NCBI GenBank assembly: GCA_016125165.1
Contig: WGMH01000007.1
Span: 153,531-217,530 of the forward strand
DNA length: 64,000 nt
Source: Alphaproteobacteria bacterium
GTDB taxonomy: Bacteria > Pseudomonadota > Alphaproteobacteria > Micropepsales > Micropepsaceae
Direction: 5' to 3'
Shown here: positions 33,952-43,427 of the stretch, piece after piece
Numbering within the stretch: the stretch's first letter is position 1
Layout: each line of letters starts with the position of its first letter
Notes under the pieces: model-generated
Told to the model about the DNA's origin: nothing
Databases searched by the model: none
Seen by the model: the letters and a program-made list of their open reading frames with translations, nothing else
Program-made: the position numbers and the translations under genes

Positions 33952-34766
33952 AACGGATTCTCCTGATCGCGCTTCTGGTGCTGACCGGATGCGAACAAAA
34001 GCCGCCAGAAGGATGGCTCGGTTATGCCGAAGGTGAAAACGCATTCATTGCAGCCCCCCAGTCTGGGTGGGTTTCGCATATCGCGGTGAAGCGCGGCGAC
34101 CCCGTAAAGGTGGGCGATGTTCTGTTCACGCTCGATAACACCATCCAAAGCGCTTCACAGGAACAGTCGCGCGCGCAGATCGCACAAATCGAGGCGCAGG
34201 AAGATGAGGCGCGTTCCAATCTCGCTTTTGCGCAAAAGGAACTGGGGCGACAGCGCGGGCTTGCTGCCGCCCATGCCGGGACGCAGGCCGCGCTCGATCT
34301 GGCACAATCGAACTACAAGTCCGCAGAAGCCCGCCTTGATCAGGTGAGTGCGCAAAAACTGGCGGCCGAAGCGGCGCTCACACAATCGAACTATCAACGC
34401 GCGCAACGCGACATCGCGGCACTGACCCATGGGCGCGTGGAAGACATCTATTTCCGCGCTGGAGAGTTCGCAGCCACTGGCGCACCAGTGATATCCGTTC
34501 TGCCGCCCGAAAACATCTTCGTTCGGTTCTTCGTGCCGGAGAGCGAACTGTCCAAGGTGAAGATGGGCCAGAAGGTGAAAATCGTCTGCGACGGTTGCAA
34601 GGCAATCACGGCAACCATCACCTTCATTTCTCAAACAGAGGAATTCACACCGCCGGTCCTGTTCAGCATCGGCAATCGCGAGAAACTGGTGTTCAAACTG
34701 GAAGCCCGAGCCGATGGCGGATTGCCGTTGAATCCCGGCCAGCCAGTGAATGTGCGCCCGCTGTGA
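33948..34766 (+). CDS. HlyD-family membrane fusion lipoprotein
   Basis: A 272-residue periplasmic adaptor. The N-terminus MKRILLIALLVLTGC is a lipoprotein signal (Cys15) rather than the usual transmembrane anchor. A lipoyl half-motif (GWVSHIAVKRGDPVKVGDVL) is followed by a long Gln/Ala/Glu-rich coiled coil (about 60-155) and beta-barrel residues. It should bridge the ABC transporter to an outer-membrane channel, which is not encoded here. ATGA overlap with tetR and GTGA overlap with the ATPase gene. Confidence 0.9.
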   Translation: MKRILLIALLVLTGCEQKPPEGWLGYAEGENAFIAAPQSGWVSHIAVKRGDPVKVGDVLFTLDNTIQSASQEQSRAQIAQIEAQEDEARSNLAFAQKELGRQRGLAAAHAGTQAALDLAQSNYKSAEARLDQVSAQKLAAEAALTQSNYQRAQRDIAALTHGRVEDIYFRAGEFAATGAPVISVLPPENIFVRFFVPESELSKVKMGQKVKIVCDGCKAITATITFISQTEEFTPPVLFSIGNREKLVFKLEARADGGLPLNPGQPVNVRPL

Positions 34767-35677
34767 GCGATCTGGCTATCGACGTTCGCGGATTGCGGAA
34801 GACCTTCGGCAGCAAGGTTGCCGTTGATGGTGTCGATATCGCCATTCCGAAGGGCGAAGTGTGGGGATTTCTGGGGCCGAACGGTTCGGGGAAAACCACA
34901 ACGATCCGCATGCTCTGCGGTCTGCTGCGCCCGGATGCTGGCGAAGGTACCTGTCTCGGTTTCGATTTTCGCACGCAATCGGAACAGATCAAGCGCGAGA
35001 CAGGCTATATGACCCAGCGATTTTCGTTCTGGGAAGACCTTTCCATCCGCGAAAATCTGGAATTCGTCGCGCGCGTCTATCAACTGCCCAAACGCAGGGC
35101 GCGTGTGGCTGCGACGCTGGAGCGGCTCGGTCTCGTCAAGCGCCAGCGCCAACTCGCAGGCTCGCTATCCGGCGGCTGGAAGCAACGGCTGGCGCTCGCT
35201 GCCTGCATGCTGCATGAGCCGCAGCTTCTGCTTCTCGACGAGCCGACAGCGGGTGTCGATCCGCAGGCGCGGCGCGACTTCTGGGAGGAAATCCACGCCC
35301 TCAGCGCACGCGGAATCACGGTGCTTGTTTCGACCCACTACATGGATGAAGCCGAACGCTGCGATCGCATTGTCTACATTCTCAACAGCCGGGTCATCGC
35401 GCGCGGCACAGTAGCGGAGGTGATCGCTCGAAGCGGGCTGACCACCTTTGTGATGGAAGGAGAAGGCGTGCGTCATCTGCTCGAGGAATTGCGAAACGCT
35501 CCGGGCGTTGATCTTGCAGCCTTCTTCGGCGCGGCGCTGCACGTCAGCGGAACCAATCGATCGGCACTGGAAAGGGCGCTTGCACCCTATCGCGGGCGGC
35601 CCGGCCTGAATGTTCACGAGGCGCCGGTGAGCCTGGAAGATGTGTTCATTCACCTGCAGCGAGAGGTTCATTCATGA
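34763..35677 (+). CDS. ABC transporter ATP-binding protein
   Basis: A 304-residue ATPase from GTG 34763, overlapping the HlyD stop. Walker A is GPNGSGKTTT, the signature is GSLSGGWKQRLALA (unusual Trp in place of Gln/Arg), Walker B is LLLLDEPTAGVD, and the H-loop His is in VSTHYMDEAERC. Resembles ATPases of the CcmA/YbhF export type. The last 70 residues are a C-terminal extension. Couples ATP hydrolysis to the single permease encoded next. Confidence 0.93.
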   Translation: MSDLAIDVRGLRKTFGSKVAVDGVDIAIPKGEVWGFLGPNGSGKTTTIRMLCGLLRPDAGEGTCLGFDFRTQSEQIKRETGYMTQRFSFWEDLSIRENLEFVARVYQLPKRRARVAATLERLGLVKRQRQLAGSLSGGWKQRLALAACMLHEPQLLLLDEPTAGVDPQARRDFWEEIHALSARGITVLVSTHYMDEAERCDRIVYILNSRVIARGTVAEVIARSGLTTFVMEGEGVRHLLEELRNAPGVDLAAFFGAALHVSGTNRSALERALAPYRGRPGLNVHEAPVSLEDVFIHLQREVHS

Positions 35678-36807
35678 AGCACTTCTCGCTCGCGCGGGCC
35701 TTCGCCGTACTCGTCAAGGAATTCATCCAGATGGGCCGGGATCCCCTTACCTTCGCGATGATCGTTGGCATTCCCCTGGTGCAGCTTGTTCTCTTCGGAT
35801 ACGCGATCAATCTCAATCCGAAGAATCTGCCCACAGCCATTTCCATTGACGATCCGGGCACCTTCGCGCGGTCCCTGACGGCGGCCCTGCACAATTCGGG
35901 TTACTTCGACATTGTCGAAGAGACCAATTCACCCGCAGAGGCACGCCGGCTTCTCAGCGAGGGTAGAGTCTCGTTTGTGATCGAAGTTCCGGTGAACTTC
36001 ACGCGTGACATCATACGCGGAGAAAAGCCGCAATTGCTGGTGGAAGCCGACGCTACCGATCCTTCGGCAAGCTCCTACGCGCTGGCGGCGTTCAGCGAAC
36101 TGGCGAGTGCCGCATTGCGTGACGATCTGGTCGGTTCGCTTGCCGTGCGCGCGCCCAAAGCACCGCCCTTCGAACTTGTGGTGCACCGGCTCTATAATCC
36201 GGAATCGGTCACACAGTACAATGTTGTGCCCGGTCTGCTGGGCGTGATCCTGACGATGACAATGGTCTTGATCACGTCGCTTGCAGTGACACGCGAACGG
36301 GAACGCGGCACCTACGAAAATCTGCTCGCCATGCCGGCAACGCCGCTGGAAATCATGTTTGGCAAAATCGCCCCCTATGTGGCAGTGGGCTATGTCCAGG
36401 TAACACTGATCCTGCTGGCCGGACTCTACATCTTTGGTGTTCCGATGCTGGGCTCGCTTACGTTGCTGTCGGTCGCACTGGCGCTGTTCATCATCGCCAA
36501 CCTGGCGGTTGGGTACACGTTCTCGACGGTCGCCGAGAACCAGTTGCAGGCCATGCAGATGACATTCTTCTTCTTCCTGCCTTCGATCCTGCTGTCCGGT
36601 TTCATGTTTCCATTCGATGGCATGCCCGTCTGGGCACAATGGATTGGCGATGTGCTTCCGCTGACCCATTTTCTGCGAATCGTCCGTGGCATCATGTTGA
36701 AAGCGAATGGCTGGGCAGAAATCTGGCCTAACATGTGGCCCCTGATCATCTTCATGTCGGCGGCTTGCGGGATCGCCCTGATGCGCTTCCGCCGCACACT
36801 GGACTGA
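35674..36807 (+). CDS. ABC-2 type transporter permease
   Basis: A 377-residue inner-membrane permease of the YhhJ/YbhR type: one N-terminal membrane helix (MIVGIPLVQLVLFGYAINL), a periplasmic domain of about 140 residues, then five helices including the conserved VTRERERGTYENLLAMPATP. As only one permease gene is present, it should form a homodimer. It ends the tetR-hlyD-ATPase-permease operon; the substrate is probably a drug or lipid-like compound (inference). Confidence 0.93.
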   Translation: MKHFSLARAFAVLVKEFIQMGRDPLTFAMIVGIPLVQLVLFGYAINLNPKNLPTAISIDDPGTFARSLTAALHNSGYFDIVEETNSPAEARRLLSEGRVSFVIEVPVNFTRDIIRGEKPQLLVEADATDPSASSYALAAFSELASAALRDDLVGSLAVRAPKAPPFELVVHRLYNPESVTQYNVVPGLLGVILTMTMVLITSLAVTRERERGTYENLLAMPATPLEIMFGKIAPYVAVGYVQVTLILLAGLYIFGVPMLGSLTLLSVALALFIIANLAVGYTFSTVAENQLQAMQMTFFFFLPSILLSGFMFPFDGMPVWAQWIGDVLPLTHFLRIVRGIMLKANGWAEIWPNMWPLIIFMSAACGIALMRFRRTLD

Positions 36808-36990
36808 AGCGGCTGGCCCGCGCGAAGGGGTGGTCCGGGGGGCCTTGCGAAAGCAGTCGCAGCAAAGCAAATTCCCGCCTACCTAGTTCAGCCGGTCCAC
36901 GGCAGTGCCGTGCGGCCTTCATAAGCCGGAAAATGTGGCACTAAGCCATTGTTCTGGCTGCGAAAAGCGGTGGGGGTCCGAAGGTTCGCT

Positions 36991-38475
36991 ATGGCCGGTC
37001 TGTCCATATTCCTGCAGTGCGTGCTCGCGCTGGTGCTTGTCCTGCTGGCGCTTCTTTCGGCCCAGCTCGCCACTTTGGCCGTCCTGCGCTATTTCGCCCC
37101 TGCCCGCCGTCTGCGCATGCCGAACCTGCCAGAAGCAGCCCTGCCGCGCGTTCTGGTGCAGTTGCCGGTGTGCGACGAGGGCGCGCTGGCGGTCCGCGTA
37201 GCCGCTGCTGCCTGCAAACTGGACTGGCCGCGCGATCGCCTCGAAATCCAACTTCTGGATGATGGCCGTGCAGAGAACCATGACGCGCTGGTGCGCGCTG
37301 TGGAGCAGGTCATTCCTGAAGGCATAAATTTCCAGATTCTGCGTCGCGGGGTGCGCGAAGGCTTCAAAGCGGGAAATCTGGCTTATGGCCTGCAACGCAG
37401 CGACGCGCCCTATGTAGCAGTGTTCGACGCGGACTTCGTGCCGCCACCAGACTTTCTGAAGCGTACCGTGCCCGCGCTCGTGGCCGATTCCGGTTTGTGC
37501 TTCGTGCAGGCGCGATGGGGACATGCCAACCGCGCCAAGAACTGGCTGACGCGTGCGCAAGGCCATCTTCTGGATTCCCATTTCGCCGTCGAGCAGGAGG
37601 CACGCTTCCGCGCCGGGCTTCCCATCTCATTCAATGGCACAGCCGGTGTTTGGAGCCGCGCGGCCATCGACAATGGCGGCGGCTGGACGGGCGATACGTT
37701 GACCGAAGACCTCGATCTTTCGATGCGCTGCGTACTGAAGGGCTGGCGCGCAGCAATGGTGTCCGATCTGGAAGTGCCGGGCGAACTGCCAGAATCCGCC
37801 GCTGCGTGGCGAGCTCAGCAGGCGCGCTGGACCAAGGGTCATGCGCAGGTTGCCCGCAAGCTGTTACCGCCGATCTGGTCGAGCGATCTGCCGATCTGGA
37901 AAAAGACGGCAATGTCTCTGCAGATGTGCCAATTCGCATTTTATACCCTGGCAGGTGCTAGCGCCATCATCAGCCTGACGCTGATGTACATGGGTGTCGT
38001 TTATCTGGAGGCGGTGGCGCGCCTTGGGCTTGCGGTTACCGCGCTCGGTCTTTGCGCCTCCGTCAGCTATCTCTACATGGGCCAGAAGATGCTTGGACGC
38101 GAACGCGCGCCGTTTGTCTGGCAGTCCCTTCTCCTGGCCATCATGTTTCCCAGCGGGCTGGTATTGGCCAATACGCGCGCTACGTTTGAAGCCTTCTCAA
38201 ACCAGCCCATCGTCTTTACACGCACGCCCAAGTCCGGAGCTGCATATGCAGGCTCGTGGCGGGGCAGCCCGGAAATCGCAGCGGGCCTTCTTCTTCCCAT
38301 CTTTGCTCTGGCGGAACAGGCCTGGAGCCTCCCCTTCTTCATGTTCGCAGCGGCGGGTCTGTTGTCCATCGGCGGCATGGGCGCAATGGGCTGGAATGGG
38401 GCAAGGCGCATCGCTCTGGCACCCACCATCACGGCCCGCGAAAGTGCGCCACAAGGCGTTCCCAGCGGCGATTAA
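36991..38475 (+). CDS. membrane glycosyltransferase family 2
   Basis: A 494-residue processive-type glycosyltransferase. One N-terminal membrane helix, a cytoplasmic GT-A domain with LQLPVCDEG-type start, DDGRAE, FDADFVPPPDF (the DxD site), LTEDLDLSMR (catalytic ED) and QQARWTKG (Q-x-x-R-W), then four or five C-terminal helices. This resembles cellulose-synthase-like and beta-mannan synthases that polymerise UDP- or GDP-sugars across the inner membrane. ATG 36991 has GAAGG 6 nt upstream. No polysaccharide export gene is adjacent; its product is unknown. Confidence 0.88.
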   Translation: MAGLSIFLQCVLALVLVLLALLSAQLATLAVLRYFAPARRLRMPNLPEAALPRVLVQLPVCDEGALAVRVAAAACKLDWPRDRLEIQLLDDGRAENHDALVRAVEQVIPEGINFQILRRGVREGFKAGNLAYGLQRSDAPYVAVFDADFVPPPDFLKRTVPALVADSGLCFVQARWGHANRAKNWLTRAQGHLLDSHFAVEQEARFRAGLPISFNGTAGVWSRAAIDNGGGWTGDTLTEDLDLSMRCVLKGWRAAMVSDLEVPGELPESAAAWRAQQARWTKGHAQVARKLLPPIWSSDLPIWKKTAMSLQMCQFAFYTLAGASAIISLTLMYMGVVYLEAVARLGLAVTALGLCASVSYLYMGQKMLGRERAPFVWQSLLLAIMFPSGLVLANTRATFEAFSNQPIVFTRTPKSGAAYAGSWRGSPEIAAGLLLPIFALAEQAWSLPFFMFAAAGLLSIGGMGAMGWNGARRIALAPTITARESAPQGVPSGD

Positions 38476-38686
38476 CGCTCGTTTTTCCAGACGCGTAAGG
38501 GTTTTCCCGTAGGGGAACTTTCCGAATTTACCATTCGGGCGCTATGCGCTCGACTGGATGCATGCATTTTCGCTCAAATTTTAGAAATTCAAATTCGAGC
38601 AATTGGGCTAAGCACGCCTTGAAGGCTCATCGCGTAAGCTTCTCTCACGGTCGCCGCCAGCTAGAGCGGCATACGAGGGACTGGTG

Positions 38687-39205
38687 ATGGTGGGGTCTTT
38701 CATCCGGCTCGCGGCGGCGGCCGCTTTTTCGTGTCTGACGGTCGCGTGCACGAGCATGCCCGAAACGAGTTTTGAAGCGCCTGCACAGCGGAGCGCGTCA
38801 AGCGATCATTTGCAATGCGTGCCTTACGCGCGCGCGCGCTCCGGCATCAAAATCTATGGCGACGCCTATACGTGGTGGGACCAGGCCGAAGGCAAATTCA
38901 AGAAAACAGATGCGCCGCGTCTTGGCGCCGTCATGGTGCTGGCCGGCTATGCGGGCCCCAAACGCGCGCATCTGGCGGTCGTTTCCGGCATGAAATCAAA
39001 CGAAGTCATTTCCGTCGATCATGCAAACTGGCTGAACGATGGCGCGATCTTCACCAACGATCCGGTGATGGATGTGAGCGATGATGGCGATTGGAGCGAA
39101 GTGCGGGTCTGGAACCCACGCACCGGCGCCTGGGGCACAAAGCAATATCACGTGCTGGGATTCATCCTTCCGGGACCCGACGATGACTCCTATGCGATGA
39201 ATTAA
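38687..39205 (+). CDS. CHAP-domain cell-wall hydrolase, probable lipoprotein
   Basis: A 172-residue exported protein. The N-terminal hydrophobic signal ends near Cys16 or Cys21 (a lipobox is possible but not canonical). The CHAP amidase/endopeptidase domain has the nucleophile Cys in HLQCVPYARARSGI and the His in AHLAVVSG, then SVDHANWLNDG. Likely cuts peptidoglycan peptides in the periplasm. ATG 38687 with GAGGGA upstream; the 210 nt before it contain nothing I recognise. Confidence 0.85.
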   Translation: MVGSFIRLAAAAAFSCLTVACTSMPETSFEAPAQRSASSDHLQCVPYARARSGIKIYGDAYTWWDQAEGKFKKTDAPRLGAVMVLAGYAGPKRAHLAVVSGMKSNEVISVDHANWLNDGAIFTNDPVMDVSDDGDWSEVRVWNPRTGAWGTKQYHVLGFILPGPDDDSYAMN

Positions 39206-39381
39206 AAAGAGTGCTTGTCCAATAGGTTAGGGCCCAATCTCTTAGCGCCTGCGTGTAAGCCTTTGACTTCTGGACGCGCCTGACTATGGTCCCGGCCCTT
39301 CCGGGGCCAAGGGCCTCACCGTGCATCCGGTTTGCAGGCCGGACACAACGCGATGGTCGCATTCCTGAGCCAAACCCGCCC

Positions 39382-41307
39382 GTGAGCGAATCCCCGTCAA
39401 ATTCCGCCGCGCCCGATGGGCGTACGCATGGCGAGCAATTGCATGGCCATGAAAAACAGACCACAGCCGCTTTGACGCTGGGGGCGCTGGGCGTTGTGTT
39501 TGGCGATATCGGTACCAGCCCGCTCTATGCTCTGCGTGAAACGGTTCTGGCCACCGGCGGCGCCGTGCCGAAGCCCTTCGCCATCTATGGCTCGCTCTCG
39601 CTGATCTTCTGGTCGATCCTGATCGTTGTGAGCGTGAAATACGTGCTGCTCATCATGCGCGCAGACAATGATGGCGAAGGTGGTGTTCTTGCCTTGGCTG
39701 CACTTGCACACCGCTCACCGGGCATCGGCAGGAAAGCAAAGAACGCCATCGGCTTTGCGGCCTTGATTGGGCTTGCGCTGTTTTTTGGTGACGGCGTTCT
39801 CACCCCGGCGATTTCGGTGTTGTCCGCGGTGGAAGGCCTTGCCATCGGCTCGCGCTCGTTTGAACCGCTCGTGCTGCCGCTCACCATCGGAATTCTGCTT
39901 GGCCTCTTCGCATGGCAAAGCCATGGCACCGCCAGGATTGGCCGCATCTTTGGGCCGATCATGGTGGTCTGGTTCCTTGTGCTCGGGCTCATGGGACTCA
40001 TTTCGATCCTGCACGTACCCAAAATTCTTGCCGCCCTGAGCCCACACTATGCCGTTGCACTCTTCATCGATGAACCATGGACCGCGTTCACCGGCCTTGG
40101 TGCTGTGGTTCTGGCGGTTACGGGCTGCGAGGCGCTTTATGGCGACATGGGGCATTTCGGCAGAAGGCCCATCCGCCTTGCATGGTTCGGGGTGGTGCTT
40201 CCATCCCTGTTGCTCAACTATTTCGGACAGGGCGCAGCGCTTCTGTTGGAGCCAAACAAGGCCGATATCGCGTTCTATTCCATAGCGCCCGACTGGTTGC
40301 ATTTTCCGCTTGTCGTACTTGCGACCATGGCGGGCGTGATCGCAAGCCAGGCGGTGATTTCCGGTGTCTATTCGGTGACGCGACAGGCCGTGCAGCTAGG
40401 CCGGCTGCCGCGCATGGAAATCCGGCACACATCCATGACCGAATATGGCCAGATCTACGTGCCACGCATCAATGCCATGATGTGCATTGGCGTGATCCTG
40501 ATCGTGCTGATCTTCAAGAGCTCGGGTGCGCTTGCCTCTGCATACGGCATCGCAGTGACGGGCGTGATGCTGATCGACACGTTCAACGCTTCGATTGTGG
40601 CTTCCCGCCTTTGGAAGTGGGGCCGCTGGGCGCTGATCGCGTTCGGATTGCTGGCGCTCGTGGACATCGGCTTCTTCGCCGCCAATTCGCTAAAAATACC
40701 GGAAGGCGGCTGGCTGCCCATCCTGATCGCCACAGCGGTGTTCATCGTGATGGAAACCTGGCGCATTGGGCGCAGGGCGCATATCGAGCGCATCCGCACC
40801 GAATCCATGCCGCTGCCGTTGTTTCTGGAGCGCGCCGACAAGACGCCCCAGCGTGTGGCGGGAACAGCAGTGTTCCTTGCCGCGCGCAGTGATGTGGTGC
40901 CGGGCGCGCTGCTGCACAACCTCAAGCACAACAAGGTGCTGCATGAGCGCGTAATCCTGGCGCATGTGTCGGTCGAAGATACACCCATCGTGCCGCGCGA
41001 TTCGCGCATTGCCGTGGAGAAACTCGGCAAGGGTTTCTTCCGCATCAACATTCATCACGGCTTCTTCGAAACCCCGGACGTTCCCAAGTCGCTGGAAGAA
41101 GCGCGCCCCTTCGGTCTCGCACTGGATGTGGAAACGACCACATTCTTCATCGGTCATGAAACGCTGGTACCAGCGGAGAATCCGGCGCTCGGCCGCTGGC
41201 GTACATGGGTCTATACGCATCTGGTCGAGAGCGCACTCTCACCGGCGAAATTCTATCATTTGCCGCCCGGCCGTGTTGTCGAGCTCGGCACGCAAGTCTC
41301 CATCTGA
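39382..41307 (+). CDS. kup: Kup-type potassium uptake transporter, copy 1
   Basis: A 641-residue K+/H+ symporter with about 12 membrane helices (LTLGALGVVFGDIGTSPLYAL is the family start) and a cytoplasmic C-terminal domain. I chose GTG 39382 because the resulting N-terminus matches the length of copy 2; an ATG at 39286 would add 32 unsupported residues. The two copies are clearly paralogous along their whole length. Upstream 176 nt contain no riboswitch or palindrome that I can see. Confidence 0.9.
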   Translation: MSESPSNSAAPDGRTHGEQLHGHEKQTTAALTLGALGVVFGDIGTSPLYALRETVLATGGAVPKPFAIYGSLSLIFWSILIVVSVKYVLLIMRADNDGEGGVLALAALAHRSPGIGRKAKNAIGFAALIGLALFFGDGVLTPAISVLSAVEGLAIGSRSFEPLVLPLTIGILLGLFAWQSHGTARIGRIFGPIMVVWFLVLGLMGLISILHVPKILAALSPHYAVALFIDEPWTAFTGLGAVVLAVTGCEALYGDMGHFGRRPIRLAWFGVVLPSLLLNYFGQGAALLLEPNKADIAFYSIAPDWLHFPLVVLATMAGVIASQAVISGVYSVTRQAVQLGRLPRMEIRHTSMTEYGQIYVPRINAMMCIGVILIVLIFKSSGALASAYGIAVTGVMLIDTFNASIVASRLWKWGRWALIAFGLLALVDIGFFAANSLKIPEGGWLPILIATAVFIVMETWRIGRRAHIERIRTESMPLPLFLERADKTPQRVAGTAVFLAARSDVVPGALLHNLKHNKVLHERVILAHVSVEDTPIVPRDSRIAVEKLGKGFFRINIHHGFFETPDVPKSLEEARPFGLALDVETTTFFIGHETLVPAENPALGRWRTWVYTHLVESALSPAKFYHLPPGRVVELGTQVSI

Positions 41308-41394
41308 ATCTGACGGGACAACCAAGAAAGAGAAAGTGCTTCGGGAAGGTCAGCCATTCATCGCATTGCGCGATAGCCAACGTAGAGACCTTTT

Positions 41395-43326
41395 ATGACA
41401 CGAGACTCAACATCATCCCCCAAACCGGCGGCAGTACACGAGCCACCGGATGCAACTCGAAAACCGGACTACAAACGCAACGCCACGCTGACGCTTGCGG
41501 CGCTTGGCGTGGTCTATGGCGATATCGGTACAAGTCCGCTCTATGCGGTGCGCGAATCTGTGCTTGCGGCAGGCGGCGCGCATCCTGCACCCGAAGCCAT
41601 TCTCGGCGCTATATCGTTGATCTTCTGGTCGCTGCTGTCCGTCGTGACGTTCAAATATGTCGTCCTGATCCTGCGGGCCGACAATGACGGAGAAGGCGGC
41701 GTGCTGGCGCTGGCCTCGCTCGCACACCGCGCGCCCGGTCTTGGGAGACGCACAAAGGCCGCCATCGGATTTGCGGCGATCCTTGGCCTCGCCCTCTTCT
41801 TCGGCGATGGCATGCTGACGCCCGCCATCTCAGTTCTTAGCGCCGTGGAGGGTCTGGGGGTCGAAAGCCCGGCGCTGGCCGAAATGGTGATGCCCCTGTC
41901 GCTGGCCATTCTCATTGCTCTGTTTGCGTTTCAGTCGCGCGGTACGGCGAAGGTGGGCCGGCTCTTCGGACCGGTCATGGTCGTGTGGTTCGTAACGCTG
42001 GCCTCTCTCGGCGCGGCCTCGATCTGGCAGGCGCCGGAAATTCTATCTGCACTCAATCCGCAATACGGATTTGCCCTGTTCCGCGACGAGCCATGGGTTG
42101 CGTTCGTCGCGCTTGGCTCTGTTGTGCTCGCGGTAACGGGCTGTGAAACGCTCTACGCCGACATGGGACACTTCGGCAAATTCCCCATCCGCCTCGCGTG
42201 GCTCGGCTTCGTGTTTCCCGCGCTGCTCCTCAACTATTTCGGCCAGGGCGCAGCACTCCTTCTGGCGCCGGAGAAAACGCCAATCGCGTTTTATGCGGTT
42301 GCACCGGCATGGGCGCACTATCCGTTGGTGCTGTTAGCCACCGTCGCCACGATCATCGCGAGCCAGGCAGTTATCTCTGGCGTCTATTCCATCACCCGGC
42401 AGGCCGTGCAGCAGGGACAGCTTCCGCGCATGGAGATTCGTCATACCTCCGAGAGCGAAGTGGGCCAAATCTATGTGCCCGCGATGAACGCACTATTGTG
42501 CGTGGGCGTGGTTCTGATCGTGCTGGTCTTCCACAATTCCGGCGCGCTTGCGGCCGCCTATGGCATCGCCGTGACCGGTATCATGGCTCTCAGCACGCTC
42601 ATGGTGGCGATCATAGCTGCACGCAAATGGCGCTGGCCGCTCTATGCTGTCGTTCCGCTCTTTGGCGCGCTGGCGGTGATCGATTTGGCGTTCCTTTCGG
42701 CGAACAGCCTGAAGATTTTTGAGGGCGGCTGGTTTCCGCTGGCCATTGCGGGTGGCGTATTTGCCGTGATGACAACATGGCGGATGGGCCGCCGTGCACA
42801 TCTGGAAGAAGTGCGCAAAGGCGCCCTTCAGATGCCGCTGCTGCTGGAGCGCGTGGATAAAGTCACCCAGCGCGTGGCCGGCACCGCTATCGTGATGAGT
42901 GCTCGCAGCGATGTAGCACCGGGCGTGCTGCTGCATAGCTTGAAGCATTATCACGTGCTGCATGAACGCGTGGTGATCTGCTCCGTAAGCGTCGACGACG
43001 CGCCCTTTGTAAACGCAAACCGGCGCGTGGAAGTGACCAAGCTCGGTAAAGGTTTCTTCGAGGCCAAACTCCGCTTCGGTTTCTTTGAAACACCTGACGT
43101 GCCCAAAGCGCTGGAGCAGGCGCGAGTGTTCGGGCTTTCGCTCGATCCACAAACCTGCACCTTCTTTGTTGGCCATGAGACGCTTGTGCCCGCTGCGGAA
43201 CCGGGCCTCGCCCGCTGGCGGATAGGGCTTTACATGTGGCTCGCCTCCCACGCCCTGTCACCGGCGCGGTTTTATGGTCTGCCGCCCAACCGCGTGGTGG
43301 AATTGGGAACTCAGATCGCCATCTGA
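41395..43326 (+). CDS. kup: Kup-type potassium uptake transporter, copy 2
   Basis: A 643-residue paralogue of the preceding gene, 87 nt downstream on the same strand. Shared stretches include GDIGTSPLYA, ADNDGEGGVLAL, LFFGDG(M/V)LTPAISVLSAVEG and AVTGCE(T/A)LYADMGHFGK. The hydrophilic N-terminus differs. Low-affinity proton-coupled K+ import. The intergenic gap is short, so both may share a transcript. Confidence 0.94.
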   Translation: MTRDSTSSPKPAAVHEPPDATRKPDYKRNATLTLAALGVVYGDIGTSPLYAVRESVLAAGGAHPAPEAILGAISLIFWSLLSVVTFKYVVLILRADNDGEGGVLALASLAHRAPGLGRRTKAAIGFAAILGLALFFGDGMLTPAISVLSAVEGLGVESPALAEMVMPLSLAILIALFAFQSRGTAKVGRLFGPVMVVWFVTLASLGAASIWQAPEILSALNPQYGFALFRDEPWVAFVALGSVVLAVTGCETLYADMGHFGKFPIRLAWLGFVFPALLLNYFGQGAALLLAPEKTPIAFYAVAPAWAHYPLVLLATVATIIASQAVISGVYSITRQAVQQGQLPRMEIRHTSESEVGQIYVPAMNALLCVGVVLIVLVFHNSGALAAAYGIAVTGIMALSTLMVAIIAARKWRWPLYAVVPLFGALAVIDLAFLSANSLKIFEGGWFPLAIAGGVFAVMTTWRMGRRAHLEEVRKGALQMPLLLERVDKVTQRVAGTAIVMSARSDVAPGVLLHSLKHYHVLHERVVICSVSVDDAPFVNANRRVEVTKLGKGFFEAKLRFGFFETPDVPKALEQARVFGLSLDPQTCTFFVGHETLVPAAEPGLARWRIGLYMWLASHALSPARFYGLPPNRVVELGTQIAI

Positions 43327-43427
43327 GAGCAACTGGCCCGCACGGCGCACGAAATGCAGCGTGCGGGTTGACGCCGGACTTTGAAGCGTTTCCCGTTGAA
43401 GGCGATAGCCATGATGGGGACCCTTCC

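Noticed and set aside
39206..39381. A potassium- or cyclic-di-nucleotide-responsive riboswitch in front of kup
   Set aside because: No conserved core of a known riboswitch is visible, and such elements are mainly found in other phyla.
43337..43366. CCGCAC/GTGCGG hairpin after the second kup gene as a terminator
   Set aside because: It has long loop and no T-run, so I cannot support it as a terminator.
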